The notes under the pieces were generated by a model, which searched no databases, was not told where the DNA came from, and worked only from the letters and a program-made list of their open reading frames with translations. Below are positions 1 through 10,220 of a stretch of DNA of 64,000 bases, piece after piece; the first letter of the stretch is position 1, and each line of letters starts with the position of its first letter. The stretch comes from Euptelea pleiosperma (lineage: Eukaryota; Streptophyta; Magnoliopsida; Ranunculales; Eupteleaceae). A program made the position numbers and the translations under genes. The DNA is taken from positions 43,301,893 through 43,365,892 of the forward strand of contig CM068544.1 in NCBI GenBank assembly GCA_035048495.1, read 5' to 3'.

Positions 1-243
1 TGTTAAAGAGAATTGCAACCGACGGGCAAAAACAGAAAAAAAATGGAAAAATAACGGAAAAACGGAACTAATGGCACTGAAATTTGAATCACAACTTTCA
101 AGAAAGGAAAATAACCGAAATAACAACGGCCTTTTTCACAAATTTTTTCCGAAAAGCACGGCTGTTGTTTTCATTATAACAGCCGTTACATATTAATCGC
201 CCTTATTTTCGTTAAAATGACGTTGTTTAAAGTTTAAACCATG
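1..243. mobile_element. Family A hAT-type MITE, left end cut by window edge
   Basis: The stretch is built of CGTTATAACGG-like motifs and A/T-rich spacers and stops at a terminal AAACCATG followed by GTTCTACC. The same terminal pattern (TTTAAACCTTG or AAACCATG) ends other copies in the window, which have 8-bp target duplications. The other end lies outside the window. It is non-coding. Confidence 0.75.
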
Positions 244-326
244 GTTCTACCTGTCTTGTACAGTTGTACCCCGAGGAGAAAATATCGAATGCAGTTGACC
301 TAAGGTCCACAGCCCGTACCTCACAT

Positions 327-506
327 GAGTAAAACTTCTGTCACACGAAATTGTAAATCACACAAAACACAGCCAATGAGTTCTCGGCACGGACACAAGT
401 GCTTTTGCAACGTACCTATGTGCTTTGCTTTTTAGGTGTACGTGCCGAGAACTCATTGGCTGTGTTTTGTGTGACTTGCAATCCCATTGTGACAGAAGTT
501 TTACTC
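327..506. mobile_element. Family B Mutator-like MITE, 180 bp, with 9-bp TSD
   Basis: Terminal inverted repeats begin GAGTAAAACTTCTGTCAC and the whole element folds into a hairpin with two arms carrying CCAATGAGTTCTCGGCAC. It is flanked on both sides by ACCTCACAT (318-326 and 507-515), a perfect 9-bp target duplication as expected for Mutator-type insertion. A related unoccupied site lies near 1935-1945. Confidence 0.9.
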
Positions 507-611
507 ACCTCACATCTACCAGCTCAAGATTACTTAGCTGCCAGATTTTGCTAGGTGATAGAAGATTTTGCTGGGTCAGTAGGGCCAGATGGTAGTGATA
601 AGTAACAAAAA
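507..611. repeat. Segment repeated near 1938-2021
   Basis: The sequence following the family B element (CTCAAGATTACTTAGCTGCC, then a GGTCAGT-GGGCCAGATGG stretch) reappears with few differences at about 1938-2021. The last 45 bases resemble the right end of family C, so family C DNA was probably already here before the next element inserted. Confidence 0.7.
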
Positions 612-1001
612 GGGTCGTGATGTAACAACCGTATACTTGAGATCTTTTCATTGGCGGAAGTGACATTTTTGGTAGTAACCGCTGCCATCTGGGCCCACTG
701 ACCGCATGGATGTTTAGCCCACCCCTTAATAGGCATTCATACCAAAAATCAACTTGTTTAATGATTTTTAGCCGATGGTTTTAGTACTCAAAAAATGGTT
801 GCATTCAACTGTTACAAGAATGACTTAAAAAGAGTTCAAATCTAATGGTTATAGATTACCAATCAGGGTGATTTTTGGTCTGTATATCCATCAAGGGGTG
901 GGATAAACATCCATACCGGTCAGTGAGCCCAAATGACAGTGGTGAGTAACAAAAATCATGCTTCTGCATTCGAAACAGTTTCAGGCATACCTTGTTACAT
1001 C
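612..1001. mobile_element. Family C MITE, right terminus truncated
   Basis: Starts GGGTCGTGATGTAACAA and ends CCTTGTTACATC, the inverted form lacking the last CACGACCC. The interior has paired arms with GACCGCATGGATGTTTAGCCCACC and its reverse complement, so the element is a long hairpin. Related copies are at 7059-7687, 13690-14078 and 26634-27035. Confidence 0.8.
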
Positions 1002-1168
1002 TTTTTTCCTTCTCTGAAATATTAAACATGCATCCTAACAGGCCCGTATTTTCTTCGGTGAATGTTTAAGAAAACCTGGGCTGCACAGCCAGATGTCTTG
1101 GACCTTAGTTTTAATCCGTTGGATTGTAAGTCATCGAGATGTGCACTACTTCAAAATTTTGTTCTACC

Positions 1169-1911
1169 CAAGGTTTAAAAGAGGCCTTTATAATGGTATA
1201 ACGGACTGGGGGCGTTACTGTTTTTTCCGTTACAACGGCTGTTAAAGAGAATTGCAACGTACAGGGGCAAAAATAGGAAAAATAACGGAAAAACAGAAAT
1301 GATGGCATTGAAATTTGAATCACAACTTTCAAGAACAGAAAATAACCTAAATAACGGCCTTTTTCACAATTTTTTTTCAGAAAAGAATGTTGCTGATTTC
1401 GTTATAACAGCAGTTAAAACAAAAATAACGACTGTTATTTTCTGGAAAAAAAAAAAAAGAAGAACGACCCATGAATGGTTTAGGCGTTACTATTTTAATG
1501 TAACGGGCTTTGGGCGTTACAGTTTTAATGGCCGTTATTTTCGTTAAAATGACGTTATTTAAAGTTTAAACCAAGTTTTAAAAAACGGCCATTATAACGG
1601 ATTCGGACCTACCCCATTATGTTATGGACTGTTATAACGCCCAAAAAAAACGGCCGTTATTTTCTGAAAAAGTTTGTGAAAAAAAGGGCCGTTATTTTCA
1701 TTTTTTCCGTTATATTCCATTTTTTCCGTTATTTTTTATTTTTGAAAATTTGAATTTGAAATTTTTAAAATTTAAAATTTGAATTTCAGCGCCATTTTTT
1801 CCGTTATATTTAATTATTTTCAGTTTTTGCCCGAGCATTTTTTTCGTTATAACGGAAAATGGTAACGCCCCCAATCCGTTGTACCGTTATAACAGTCCCC
1901 TTCAAACCATG
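1169..1911. mobile_element. Two abutting family A hAT-type MITEs
   Basis: The first copy starts CAAGGTTTAAAAG after GTTCTACC and runs to about 1572. A second copy in the opposite orientation starts CAAGTTTTAAAAAACGG there and ends AAACCATG at 1911, followed by GTTCTAGA. Flanks match at 6 of 8 positions (GTTCTACC/GTTCTAGA), consistent with a decayed 8-bp TSD around the composite. Short ORFs inside (for example 1299-1547) are not genes. Confidence 0.75.
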
Positions 1912-2065
1912 GTTCTAGAAGCTCCACAGCCCGGACCTCACATCTACAAGCTCAAGATTACTTAGCTGCCTGATTTTACTGGGTCAGTGGGGCCAGATGG
2001 CAGTGGTAAGTAACAAAAATCGTCCAAAAAGTTTCAGGTATACCTTGTTACATCACGATCCTTTA
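1912..2065. repeat. Second copy of the 507-611 segment, ending in a family C terminus
   Basis: This contains the CCTCACAT site without a family B insertion, so it serves as a related empty site. It ends in a family C right terminus (CCTTGTTACATCACGATCC) whose left part is absent. Confidence 0.7.
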
Positions 2066-2690
2066 TTTTATTTTTTGAAAGCAGAACATCACGACCCTTT
2101 ATAGCGCGGTGCTTTTCTTCTGTATTTTTCCGGATAAGATCTAGAGTTACAGTCTACTAGATCTAAATGACAGACCACCGTCCGTATGGTTGCGTACTTG
2201 ATTATCATAGAGATTTGGACATATCACGGAAACAAAGTGATTTCGTTCTGTCTCTGTTTCTTTTTGGATACCGAGGATGAGCCCGCCAATCCTAACACGA
2301 GTAAAACTTGCACGACTGCCGAGATTTTCCATGCCCATTTCAGATGATATAGATCAAATGGTTATCATCAATTGGACGGGTGTTTTGCGTAGATAATCTT
2401 TTAGTGGGACCCATCTTATGGTGGGGTTCCAAATTCCAAGCCTCCGCCGCATTTGAATCAACCATTCGGCTATAACACGAGAATTATTTTGATGTCTGGT
2501 CCCAACATCAAAAGCGGTATTTGGCTTTTTCACGAGCCAGTCATCTATGTACACTTGGCTTGGGCTTTGTAAGGTGCTGGACAAAAACTTTACAGGAAAA
2601 AAGATTTGTGTGCCCGAAAAAGTTTTATGACATTGGTGGACCTACAGAATATTCCTTTCTGTGTCGCACTAATGCCCTGTACGATTAGTA
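2066..2690. other. Intergenic, nothing recognised
   Basis: No long ORF, RNA gene or recognised repeat family was seen. The short ORFs on both strands resemble no known protein and overlap one another. Confidence 0.5.
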
Positions 2691-2700
2691 AATTCTCGAA

Positions 2701-2885
2701 GAGTAAACTTCGGTCACATTGTGACCGAAGCCGGGATCAACGCTCAATACTGGCCACGTGGCACACTATTAGCGGGCGGGCCCTGACCGTATGGATGTTT
2801 GGCCAGTCCCTCGGTGGACCTGCAAACCAAAAATCAGCCTGATTAGTAATTTACAACCTTTGGATCTTTGCACCCAAATACCACA
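2701..2885. mobile_element. Family D MITE fragment
   Basis: Left part of a family D palindrome: a GAGTAAACTTCGGTCAC-like terminus, GGCCACGTGGCAC, GTATGGATGTTTGGCCAGTCCC, then the core ending near TTTGCACCCAAATA. The second arm is missing. Confidence 0.7.
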
Positions 2886-3061
2886 ATGGGGCCGATCGAT
2901 GATGTCTATCCATTGGATATGAATATTTTTTGCTACATTGGCTTCATGGGGTTGGAAATCTTCAGCAGGCCTGTTCAGAAGCCCACAAAAAAAAGTCAAA
3001 TTAACGACTGGAAATCATTAATCATGTTGACTACAAACAGGACTTTTTGGGTTTAATACGT

Positions 3062-3357
3062 GAGTACAACTTTGCTGACTGACATCCATCAGCAAAGTTG
3101 CCGACCGACTACATTATGAACCACGTGGCACATTCTTAGAGATTTCTAACCATATGGATGTTTGGCCAAGATAGATACACAGATCAAAATTTAGTCAGAT
3201 TAGTGATTTCTAGGCGTTTGATTGGAGTGTTTTCATGGATTAATTTTAACCGCGGAATTTGAGCTTTATTTGTAGGTCCACCTAGAGTCCATATCGTCAG
3301 CATCCTCTAAGAGTACCACGTGGCTCATATTGTGATTGGTCAGCAAAGTTCTACTCC
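3062..3357. mobile_element. Family D MITE, complete ends
   Basis: Runs from GAGTACAACTTTGCTGAC to GTCAGCAAAGTTCTACTC. Both arms carry CCACGTGGC (3121 and about 3316). The outer arms pair as a hairpin. I found no convincing TSD. Confidence 0.75.
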
Positions 3358-3566
3358 TAATAAATTGGATCTTTTATGTTTTAACTTTCCCTGACAGGAT
3401 AAAAAGCTGGGGAAAATTTTCTCGATGAAGTCCTCCTTAGGTGTACAATAATCTCAGGTCTACACTTTTTTTTTCGTAAACTTGTGAGATATTATTCTCT
3501 TGCTTCCAGTCAAAGATCCAACAGTGCGGACTTTAGTACGGCGGTACTCCTGGGGATGATTTTTCA

Positions 3567-3720
3567 CACGAGTAGAAGTTTGCTGACGGATCAGAATATG
3601 AGCCACGTGGCACAGGTTTAGAGGATACTAAGTTACTAACCGTATGGATGTTTGCCCCATCCTTACGCGGCACACCTTTGGATCTTTGTACCCTAAATAA
3701 TGCTCAAATCACACACTTAA
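3567..3720. mobile_element. Family D MITE left-arm fragment
   Basis: Contains GAGTAGAAGTTTGCTGACGG, the G-box CCACGTGGCAC and CCGTATGGATGTTTG, then drifts into unrelated sequence. It is a truncated copy. Confidence 0.65.
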
Positions 3721-3916
3721 AACTAAACCCATGAAAATGACACGGCTGAGTGGGTGAATGTAAAGGGTATATCTGTGGAGAGATTCACCCTGGGGTGAGA
3801 AATATTAGAATCGTCAATGGGACGATACTATAAGCACGTCGTCCGTATGATTTGAGTAGTCTCAGGACTCTGACCTTGGGATGATTATGCTACAGTGCGT
3901 CCTTATAATACTCCTC

Positions 3917-4213
3917 GAGAGCAAATTAGCTGACCGATCACTATATAAGACACGTGGCATAATCTTAGAGGACGATGACATAGATGTTTGTCCCATTTTT
4001 GATATTTGTACCCAAATAATGGTCAATAATGCTCAAATTCCATTGTTAAAATTAACCCATGCAAACAACTCCAATCCAACGCGCAGAGATCGTTAATCAA
4101 GTTTATTTTTGGTCTGTCGGTCCACCTAGGGCTGGACTTTATCCACACGGTCAGAAATCTATAATATATTCCACGTGGCTTATATTGTGGTCAGTCAGCA
4201 AAGTTCTGCTCTT
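3917..4213. mobile_element. Family D MITE
   Basis: Starts GAGCAAATTAGCTGACCG and ends GTCAGCAAAGTTCTGCTC. Inside are the paired arms with CACGTGGC and the AAATAATGGTCAATAATGC loop typical of this family. It directly precedes another copy at 4223. Confidence 0.7.
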
Positions 4214-4222
4214 CGAACTCCG

Positions 4223-4601
4223 AGTAAACCTTAGCTCAGTGTATGCTGCGAGTGAAGCCGATCACGCACACAATACGAGCCACACGGTGCACTCTTACAG
4301 GGCGCTGACCCGTATGGATGTTTGGCCAGTCCCTTGGTGGACCTGCAATTCTGCAAACCAAAAATTAGCCTGGTTAGTGATTTACAACCTTTGGATCTTT
4401 GCTCCCAAATAACGCTCAATAATGCTCAAATTCCTGCTGTTAAAATCAACCCATGAATATAACTTCAATCCAACGCTTAGAAATTACTGATTAGGTTTAT
4501 TTTTTGGTTTGTAGGTTCACCCAGTGATTGGCCAAACATCCACACGGTCAGCGTCTACTAACAGTGGTTCGTATCAGCATGCAGTGAGCGAAGGTTTACT
4601 C
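4223..4601. mobile_element. Family D MITE, 379 bp, with perfect 9-bp TSD
   Basis: Termini are GAGTAAACCTTAGCTCA and TGAGCGAAGGTTTACTC. The 9-mer TCGAACTCC is found directly outside both ends (4214-4222 and 4602-4610). This fixes the element boundaries and places family D with Mutator-type MITEs. The ORFs at 4059-4412 and on the minus strand here are palindrome shadows. Confidence 0.9.
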
Positions 4602-4768
4602 TCGAACTCCTAGGCCGCCAGAAATGGAATCTCTCACCATCGTTAGCAAAAAAACTCGTGCCTTTTTGCAATGACTAAAATATCCTTGGGACACCTTTAT
4701 CAGGCAATTTAACTACGGAATCTTGAAAGAAATGTGGTCCAAAGGACGTGTCCGGCGAAACTTAAGGA

Positions 4769-5093
4769 CAAGGTTTAAAAAACGGCCCTTATAACGAAAA
4801 TAACGACCGTTATAACGGATTCGGACCTCTTCTGCTACGTTATGGACCGTTAAAACTCCCACGTTATAAAGAAAATAACAACCGTTATAACGAAATGGCT
4901 GTTATTTTCAGTTATATTCCATTTTTTGCGTTATTTTTCATTTTTGAAAATTTGAAATTCAAAACTTGAATTTCAGCGCCATTTTTTTCTGTTATTTTCT
5001 ATTTTTCCGTTTTTGCTCTTGAACGTTTTTTCATTATAACAGAAAAAAACGGCCAGTTCGGTATACCATTATAACGGTCCCTTTTAAACCTTG
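4769..5093. mobile_element. Family A hAT-type MITE with perfect 8-bp TSD
   Basis: Ends are CAAGGTTTAAAAAACGG and TTTAAACCTTG. CTTAAGGA flanks both sides (4761-4768 and 5094-5101). The 8-bp duplication and the CAAGG start (matching YARNG) fit the hAT superfamily. Non-coding. Confidence 0.88.
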
Positions 5094-5419
5094 CTTAAGG
5101 ATGCTACCGTTATGATTTAATTTGGAACATTTTTAGGTTTAATAGCCATTAAGGCATTAACCATCTTAAAGAACTAATTGAATATTTTTGGTTGGTTTTC
5201 AATTATTTCAAGTAATAAAAAATTGTTAAGTTGGTAACTTTTGTGAGTGGTGATACACGGTCCACAGCCTGGGCCTGGATTTGAAACCCGCCTACGCTCA
5301 CTGACCCGCTTCCATAAACCCTAAACCCTAAAAACATAGAGGAAGAAATTAAAAGATTCTAGGTTTTGGCCATTTATCTCCTAATTTCCACGGAAATGTT
5401 GAAAGTTGGAACTTCATAC
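5094..5419. other. Intergenic; holds a short telomere-like motif
   Basis: No gene. At 5315-5332 there are two CCCTAAA units (TAAACCCTAAACCCTAAAA), the plant telomere/telo-box motif. The tract is too short to be a telomeric array. Confidence 0.6.
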
Positions 5420-5833
5420 CAAGGTTTAAAAAACAGCCGTTATAACGAAAATAACGGCTGTTATAACGAAAATAACGGCCGTTATAACGGATTCGGACCT
5501 ACCCCGTTACGTTATAGACGTTATTTTCCGTTAATTTTCTGTTATAACGAAAATAACGACCGTTATTTTTTGGAAAATTTTGTGAAAAAACGGCCGTTAT
5601 TTTAGTTATTTTCTGTTATTTTTCCGTTATATTCCATTTTTTCCTTTGAAATTCAAATTTTAAAATTCAAAATTTGAATTTCAGCTCCATTTTCTCCGCT
5701 TTCTCCGTTTTTTCCCATTATTTTCTCGTTATTTTCCATTTTTGCCCCTGAGCATTTTTTTTTCTCGTTATAACGGAAAAATGGTAACACCCCCAGTCCG
5801 TTATACCGTTATAATGGTCCCCTTTAAACCTTG
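5420..5833. mobile_element. Family A hAT-type MITE with perfect 8-bp TSD
   Basis: CTTCATAC flanks both ends (5412-5419 and 5834-5841). Termini are CAAGGTTTAAAAAACAG and TTTAAACCTTG. Repeated CGTTATAACG motifs fill the interior. It lies about 260 bp upstream of the EPFL start codon and so sits within or beside its promoter. Confidence 0.88.
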
Positions 5834-5987
5834 CTTCATACAAGTGATAGAAAAAATAAAATTGAGACCCATCATACTAATTTAGATGGTTGATTGGGGG
5901 AGGTCTTGGTTCGAGTCCACAAGGCAGGTTTTCTCCATATGCTGGGTGCGCTTTGGACTTGAAATTACTTCAGTGGTCTTGCTCCGG

Positions 5988-6090
5988 GGATAAAAGGGAC
6001 ATTTTGATCCAAGAACAGTAACAAGGGCATGTTGTGTCTCTACCCACAGATCTCTCTCTCTCTCTCACTCTCACCAGCTTGATAGAGGCA
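5988..6090 (+). promoter_or_regulatory. Likely core promoter and leader of the EPFL gene
   Basis: A TATA-like GGATAAAAGG lies at about 5988-5997, roughly 95 bp before the start codon. A CT-rich tract (6050-6072) follows, a pattern common in plant leaders. Inferred from position and composition only. Confidence 0.4.
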
Positions 6091-6157
6091 ATGAAAAGGA
6101 AGGTTCTCTGTGTCTCAGTCGCTCTAGTTTTTTTGCTCCTCCTAGCTTCGAAACCAG
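6091..6157 (+). CDS. EPFL: EPFL exon 1 (signal peptide)
   Basis: Starts at an ATG in GAGGCAATGAAA and ends at a GTATAT donor after codon position 1. The leucine/valine-rich run marks a signal sequence. The exon is only 67 bp and so is missed by single-ORF searches. Confidence 0.8.
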
Positions 6158-6536
6158 GTATATACATTCTTCTATTTACCTAAGCCTCTCTAGAAACTTC
6201 TTATCTGTTTATCTTCATCCAACAGATTTGTATCTTAGCTTTATGATGTGTGGATCTTTCTCATCTTTCATAGCTTTAGAAACTTCTAAATTATATTGTG
6301 ACAATGATTGCTGTTTGCAAGGCTTAAATTTACAAATAAAAGGGGAGAGTTGGATGGAGGAGAAGACGAGAATGGGATCTGTTCCACCTAATTGCAATAA
6401 CAAATGCAATTCCTGTCATCCTTGCCAAGTTACAAAAGTTCCCACTTCCCCCTTCTATCAATCCAACCTACAACACTCTAACTACATGCCTTTAGGCTGG
6501 AAATGCAAGTGCAATAACTTTCTTTATGACCCATGA
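6091..6536 (+). CDS. EPFL: EPF-LIKE (EPFL) secreted cysteine-rich signalling peptide, two exons
   Basis: Exons are 6091-6157 and 6322-6536, giving 93 residues. Exon 1 encodes a basic start followed by a hydrophobic run (residues 5-19), a typical signal peptide. The split codon (G + GC) keeps frame across the GT-AG intron. Exon 2 encodes the mature peptide: GSVPPNC at 41-47, cysteines at 47, 51, 54, 57, 84 and 86, and the terminal block from G81-W82-K83-C84 to D92-P93. The PPNC-x3-C-x2-C-x2-C...VPxxP...WKCKC pattern is the EPF/EPFL family signature. Family members are secreted ligands of ERECTA-family receptor kinases acting in stomatal patterning and organ growth. The pro-region is very short for the family. 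Which EPFL subgroup it belongs to cannot be settled by eye. A MITE lies about 260 bp upstream. Confidence 0.85.
6322..6536 (+). CDS. EPFL: EPFL exon 2 (mature cysteine-rich peptide)
   Basis: The acceptor TTTGCAAG precedes GCTTAAATT. The frame is open through all six cysteines to a TGA at 6534-6536. The open frame extends upstream to an ATG at 6228, but that ATG lies in the intron and would lack a signal peptide. Confidence 0.8.
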
Positions 6537-6542
6537 CCTTTT

Positions 6543-6575
<33 letters not shown>

Positions 6576-7058
6576 AGGTTGTATAATATTTTTTCTTTGT
6601 TTATGATCTTGGTTTTGTAAATTTCTTATCCTCTAATGGGTACCAGCTGGGTTTCTATCTCCTAATTTTGGAGATTCATGGATTTTGTCGTTTATATATC
6701 TAAATCCCAAACAAGAAAAGAACTTTGGGATGTAATAATTTGTCTTTTATACAGTTTAATGGGCTAAAGTTCCTGTTTGTCTGAGAACATACAAAAGGGT
6801 TTGGTAGGAAAGTTTGATTTTGCTGTCGTCAAGAGAATTTTCTTCAGTTTCATGGATAAGGCAAGCAAATATCCAGAGAAATGCTAGCCAGCAACCCTTA
6901 ATGGAGTGAGTTGCACAGATGCAATCTCCCAAAAGACAATAATCTACTTTTTTTTTAATACAGAGGTGTGGTTTGAGGGGTTGCATCTCAATTAAGGGGT
7001 TGCTTTCAGTGGCCGTCATACCTATCATGTTAGAGTCTCGACCTCTCAAGATTTACGC
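6537..7058. other. EPFL downstream region with CT microsatellite
   Basis: A (CT)n tract lies at about 6541-6578, directly after the stop codon, followed by T-rich sequence likely to hold the 3' UTR. No further gene was seen. The minus-strand ORF at 6756-7049 resembles nothing known. Confidence 0.5.
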
Positions 7059-7687
7059 GGGTCGTGATTTAACAAGGTATACCTGAGATCTTTTCAAATA
7101 CAGAAGCGGCATTTTTGGTAGTCACCGATGCAATATGGGCCCACTAACCACATGGATGTTTAGCTCACCCCTTAGTAGACATTTATACCAAAAATATCAG
7201 CTTGTTTGATGAGTTTTAGCCGTTGGTTTTAGTACTAAAAACAATGTTTGCATTCAATGGCTATTAGAACGCCTTAGTAAGTGCTAAAATCTGATGGTTA
7301 TAGATTACCACAGGGTGATTTTTGGTGTGTATATCAACAAGGGGTGGGATAAACATCGATTTTTGTTACCACTGTCATCTATCACCACTGTCGTCTAGGT
7401 CCACTGACCGCATGGATGTTTATCCCACCCCTTGGTGGATATACACCAAAAATCACGATCTATAACCATTGGTTAGATTTTAGCACTTTTTAAAGCGTTC
7501 TTATAACGGTTGAATGCAACCATTTTTTTTAGTAAATCAACAAACAAGCTGATTTTTGGTATGAATGTCTACTAAGGGTTGGGCTAAACATCCATTCGGT
7601 CAGTGGGCCCAGATGGCAGTGGTGACTACCAAAAATGCCGCTTCCACATTTGAAAGATCTTGGGTATACCTTGTTACATCACGACCC
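7059..7687. mobile_element. Family C MITE, 629-bp full-length palindrome
   Basis: GGGTCGTGATTTAACAAGG at the left mirrors CCTTGTTACATCACGACCC at the right, and pairing continues inward through GCCGTTGGTTTTAGTACT-like arms almost to the middle near 7370. It is longer than the other C copies (about 390-400 bp), which lack the central part. No clear TSD was found. Non-coding. Confidence 0.85.
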
Positions 7688-7724
7688 TTAACAAAATTAT
7701 ATTGGCAAACTTTCTGACATGCCT

Positions 7725-9200
7725 ATGTGGGACCCACACAGAGATGCGTCGAGGGCTGATTTTTGGTGAGAATAATCTCATCATAATGAAGATCATCCTC
7801 ACAAAAAAAAAAATGGGGTTACGGTTGGAAAAAATCTGTACCATCCATTCTAAGTCTACGTTTGGTGGGATTACAAGTTTTCAAATGGCCTAATGTTTTG
7901 TGAATATGATTTCCACGATGAGGAGATCATCCTCACCAAAAAGCAGCCCTTAAATGATCTCTATGTGGGTCATAGACTCGAATAAAATTGTTTATGCTTT
8001 TTTTTTACTTATAAAATGACATATCGTTGTGGGGCCCACATGCAGATGAATTAAGGGCTGATTTTTGTAGAGTATGATTTCCCCACCATGGAGATCGTCC
8101 CCAAAAAAAAAATGAGATCTTTCTGAAACTTCAAACCATATTAAACATGGAGTCAAAGGTGAAAAGGGACCCTCCAGAATTTTTTAACATGCATTCCACT
8201 TTTTAGAAGACTTCAAATGTCGGAATGGGCTGATTTTTGGTGAGAAAATTATCCACGAAAAAAAAAAAAAAAACAGCCATTGACTCTTCTCCATGGGGTT
8301 GTGTCACAAAACCAGGTGTCAACCTATCCCGGCTCTATATATGAATTGGGTTAAAGTTACTTGTGCTTCTTTGACTTACAAAATAACACACAGTTTTGGG
8401 GCCCACGTGCTAATGAGTTAAGTGATGATTTTTGGTAAGGGTCATCTTTATAGATAAGGATCCATGGAGAACATCCTTATAAATAAGGGTAGGGTTCCGA
8501 TGTTCAACAAAAGTGAACCAAAAAGTTCACGTTTTTCCTTGACCTTGGATCCCGAGAATCCAACGGTGGTTAAGAGTGTTGAATTGGTATCACTTTTGCA
8601 AAAGCAAAACCACTGTTGGATTCTCAGGATCCACGGCCAAGAAAAAACGTAAATTTTTTTGGTTCACTTTTGTTGGTCACCGGAACCTGTTCCTATAAAT
8701 AATTAGCAATTTCTGAAATTTCTACTCCTATCAAATGTGGAGTTAAAGTTAATGATAAAAAATAAGCAACTTAAAACATTTAAACTTAGAATCCACTTTT
8801 CATAAGGTTCGAAATATCAAAATAGACTTATTTTTTGAGTATTGATTGGATAGAGTTACTAATGTGTTTTCACTTATAAAATGACAAATGGTTGTGGAGA
8901 CACCATGCAGACGAGTTAAGGGCTGATTTTTTTTTTTTTCTGAGGATGCTCTCCTCAATCAGCAATTTCTAAAACTTTTAACCCTATCAAAATGAGCCTA
9001 AATTTATTGGTGAAAATGGACGGTCTAAAATTTTTTAACTCACAATCCACTTTTCATGAGGCTACAAATGTTGGAATGGGTTTATTTTTTGTGAAGTCGA
9101 TATTCATATTGAGAAGAATATCATCACAAAAAATCAGCCTTTAACTCATCTGCATGTGCTCCCTACATCCATTTATGAGTCACAAAAGCATGAGTTAAGA
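7725..9200. repeat. Family I MITE array: tandem and partial copies
   Basis: The motif TTATAAAATGACA...GGGGCCCACATGCAGATGA...TTAAGGGCTGATTTTTGGTGAGG recurs near 7725, 8010, 8375 and 8870, each followed by GAGATCATCCTCACCAAAAA-like inverted sequence. The block ends at 9130-9200 with the reverse complement. Copies are degenerate, and one is interrupted by the family J element at 8487-8693. Confidence 0.7.
8487..8693. mobile_element. Family J MITE, 207 bp, with perfect 9-bp TSD
   Basis: TATAAATAA flanks both sides (8478-8486 and 8694-8702). Termini are GGGTAGGGTTCCGATG and CACCGGAACCTGTTCC. Arms with GTTCAACAAAAGTGAACC and GAGAATCCAACGGTGGTT pair into a hairpin. It is inserted in the family I array. 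The ORF at 8464-8652 is a by-product. Confidence 0.88.
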
Positions 9201-9826
9201 TATCCCAGCACAAAAATGGGTGGGTTTGTGATTCAAACAAACTCAACTGTGTGAACTCTCGGTCCACCGAGCGATCGTATCTTTCCTCCTGATTTCTAGT
9301 AAGGGAGGTGCAAACCAATGCAAGGTCCGACATGCTTTTTGTAGGGGAGAAAGAATCCGATGGTCTAAGGCTAGAGAGCACTGCTTTCTCTATGATGTCA
9401 AGCTTTTTGAATCACTTTCCAGGCAAAATCATAAATTTCTAATGCAGATTTCATTTTTTACTATATTATCCAATGCTCGTGTTTTCAGGGTCTAGTCCAG
9501 TCCTACCGATTCAGGATTAGGAACGGAAGAACCATTTCAACTTCTTTTCAGAAAGTTAACTCTGGTCCTTATTTTACGGGCAAAATCAGAAATGAAACCA
9601 GACCCCACAAGAATGACTGGACCCAGATTGACCTCTGTTTCATGCAGATTACCGACCCGCGTGTTTGATGTCCAGGAAGGGACTTCAAAGTTGATGGCCC
9701 ACTCTAAAACGCCACGTCAAGTACTCTTTAGGACCCACTTACCTGTTATAATATTACTGTTATAAATCACCGATCAAGCTGATCTTTGGTACGTAGGTCC
9801 ACCAAGAGGTGATTCAAACTTCAAAC
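9201..9826. other. Intergenic, mostly unrecognised, then a family D relic
   Basis: Nothing recognised up to about 9750. From about 9760 the text CACCGATCAAGCTGATCTTTGGTACGTAGGTCCACC is the right arm of a family D-like element, into which the next element is inserted. Confidence 0.5.
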
Positions 9827-10057
9827 CAATGTTTAAAGCGGACCGTTATAACGGTATAACGGACTGGGGGCATTACCGTTTTTTCCGTTACAACGGTTGT
9901 TATAACGAAAAAAACGCTAAGGGCAAAAATGGAAAAATGGCACTGAAATTCAAAAACGGAAAATAACGGAAATAATGAAAAAATGACCGTTTTTTTCACA
10001 GTTTTTCTAGAAAATAACAATAGTTATTTTCGTTATAATGGCTGTTTTTAAACCTTG
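9827..10057. mobile_element. Family A hAT-type MITE nested in a family D element
   Basis: Termini are CAATGTTTAAAG and TTTTTAAACCTTG. Flanks CTTCAAAC and CCTCAAAC match at 7 of 8 bases. The host sequence reads across the insertion as family D (GGTCCACC...CAAACATCCATAAGGTCAG). Confidence 0.82.
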
Positions 10058-10220
10058 CCTCAAACATCCATAAGGTCAGTGGGCCTAAAAATTGCATTAG
10101 GTAACCCCACTTTTGGTTTTAGGTCCACATAGGGATTAACATCCTCTAAGATTATGCCACGTGGCTCATATTGTGGGAGTCAGCAGCTTCTCTGACCGTC
10201 AACGGTCAGGGAAGTTTTAC
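10058..10220. mobile_element. Family D right-arm remnants
   Basis: Contains CATCCATAAGGTCAG, then a second arm with TAGGTCCACATAGGGATT, CCACGTGGCTCATATTGTG and the terminus GAAGTTTTACTC. Confidence 0.65.

Noticed and set aside
4059..4412. 117-residue ORF
   Set aside because: Spans two adjacent D MITEs and their TSD, and is not protein-like.
5870..5935. tRNA-like GGTTCGAGTCC near 5910
   Set aside because: A B-box-like word alone. There is no A box at the right distance and no cloverleaf.
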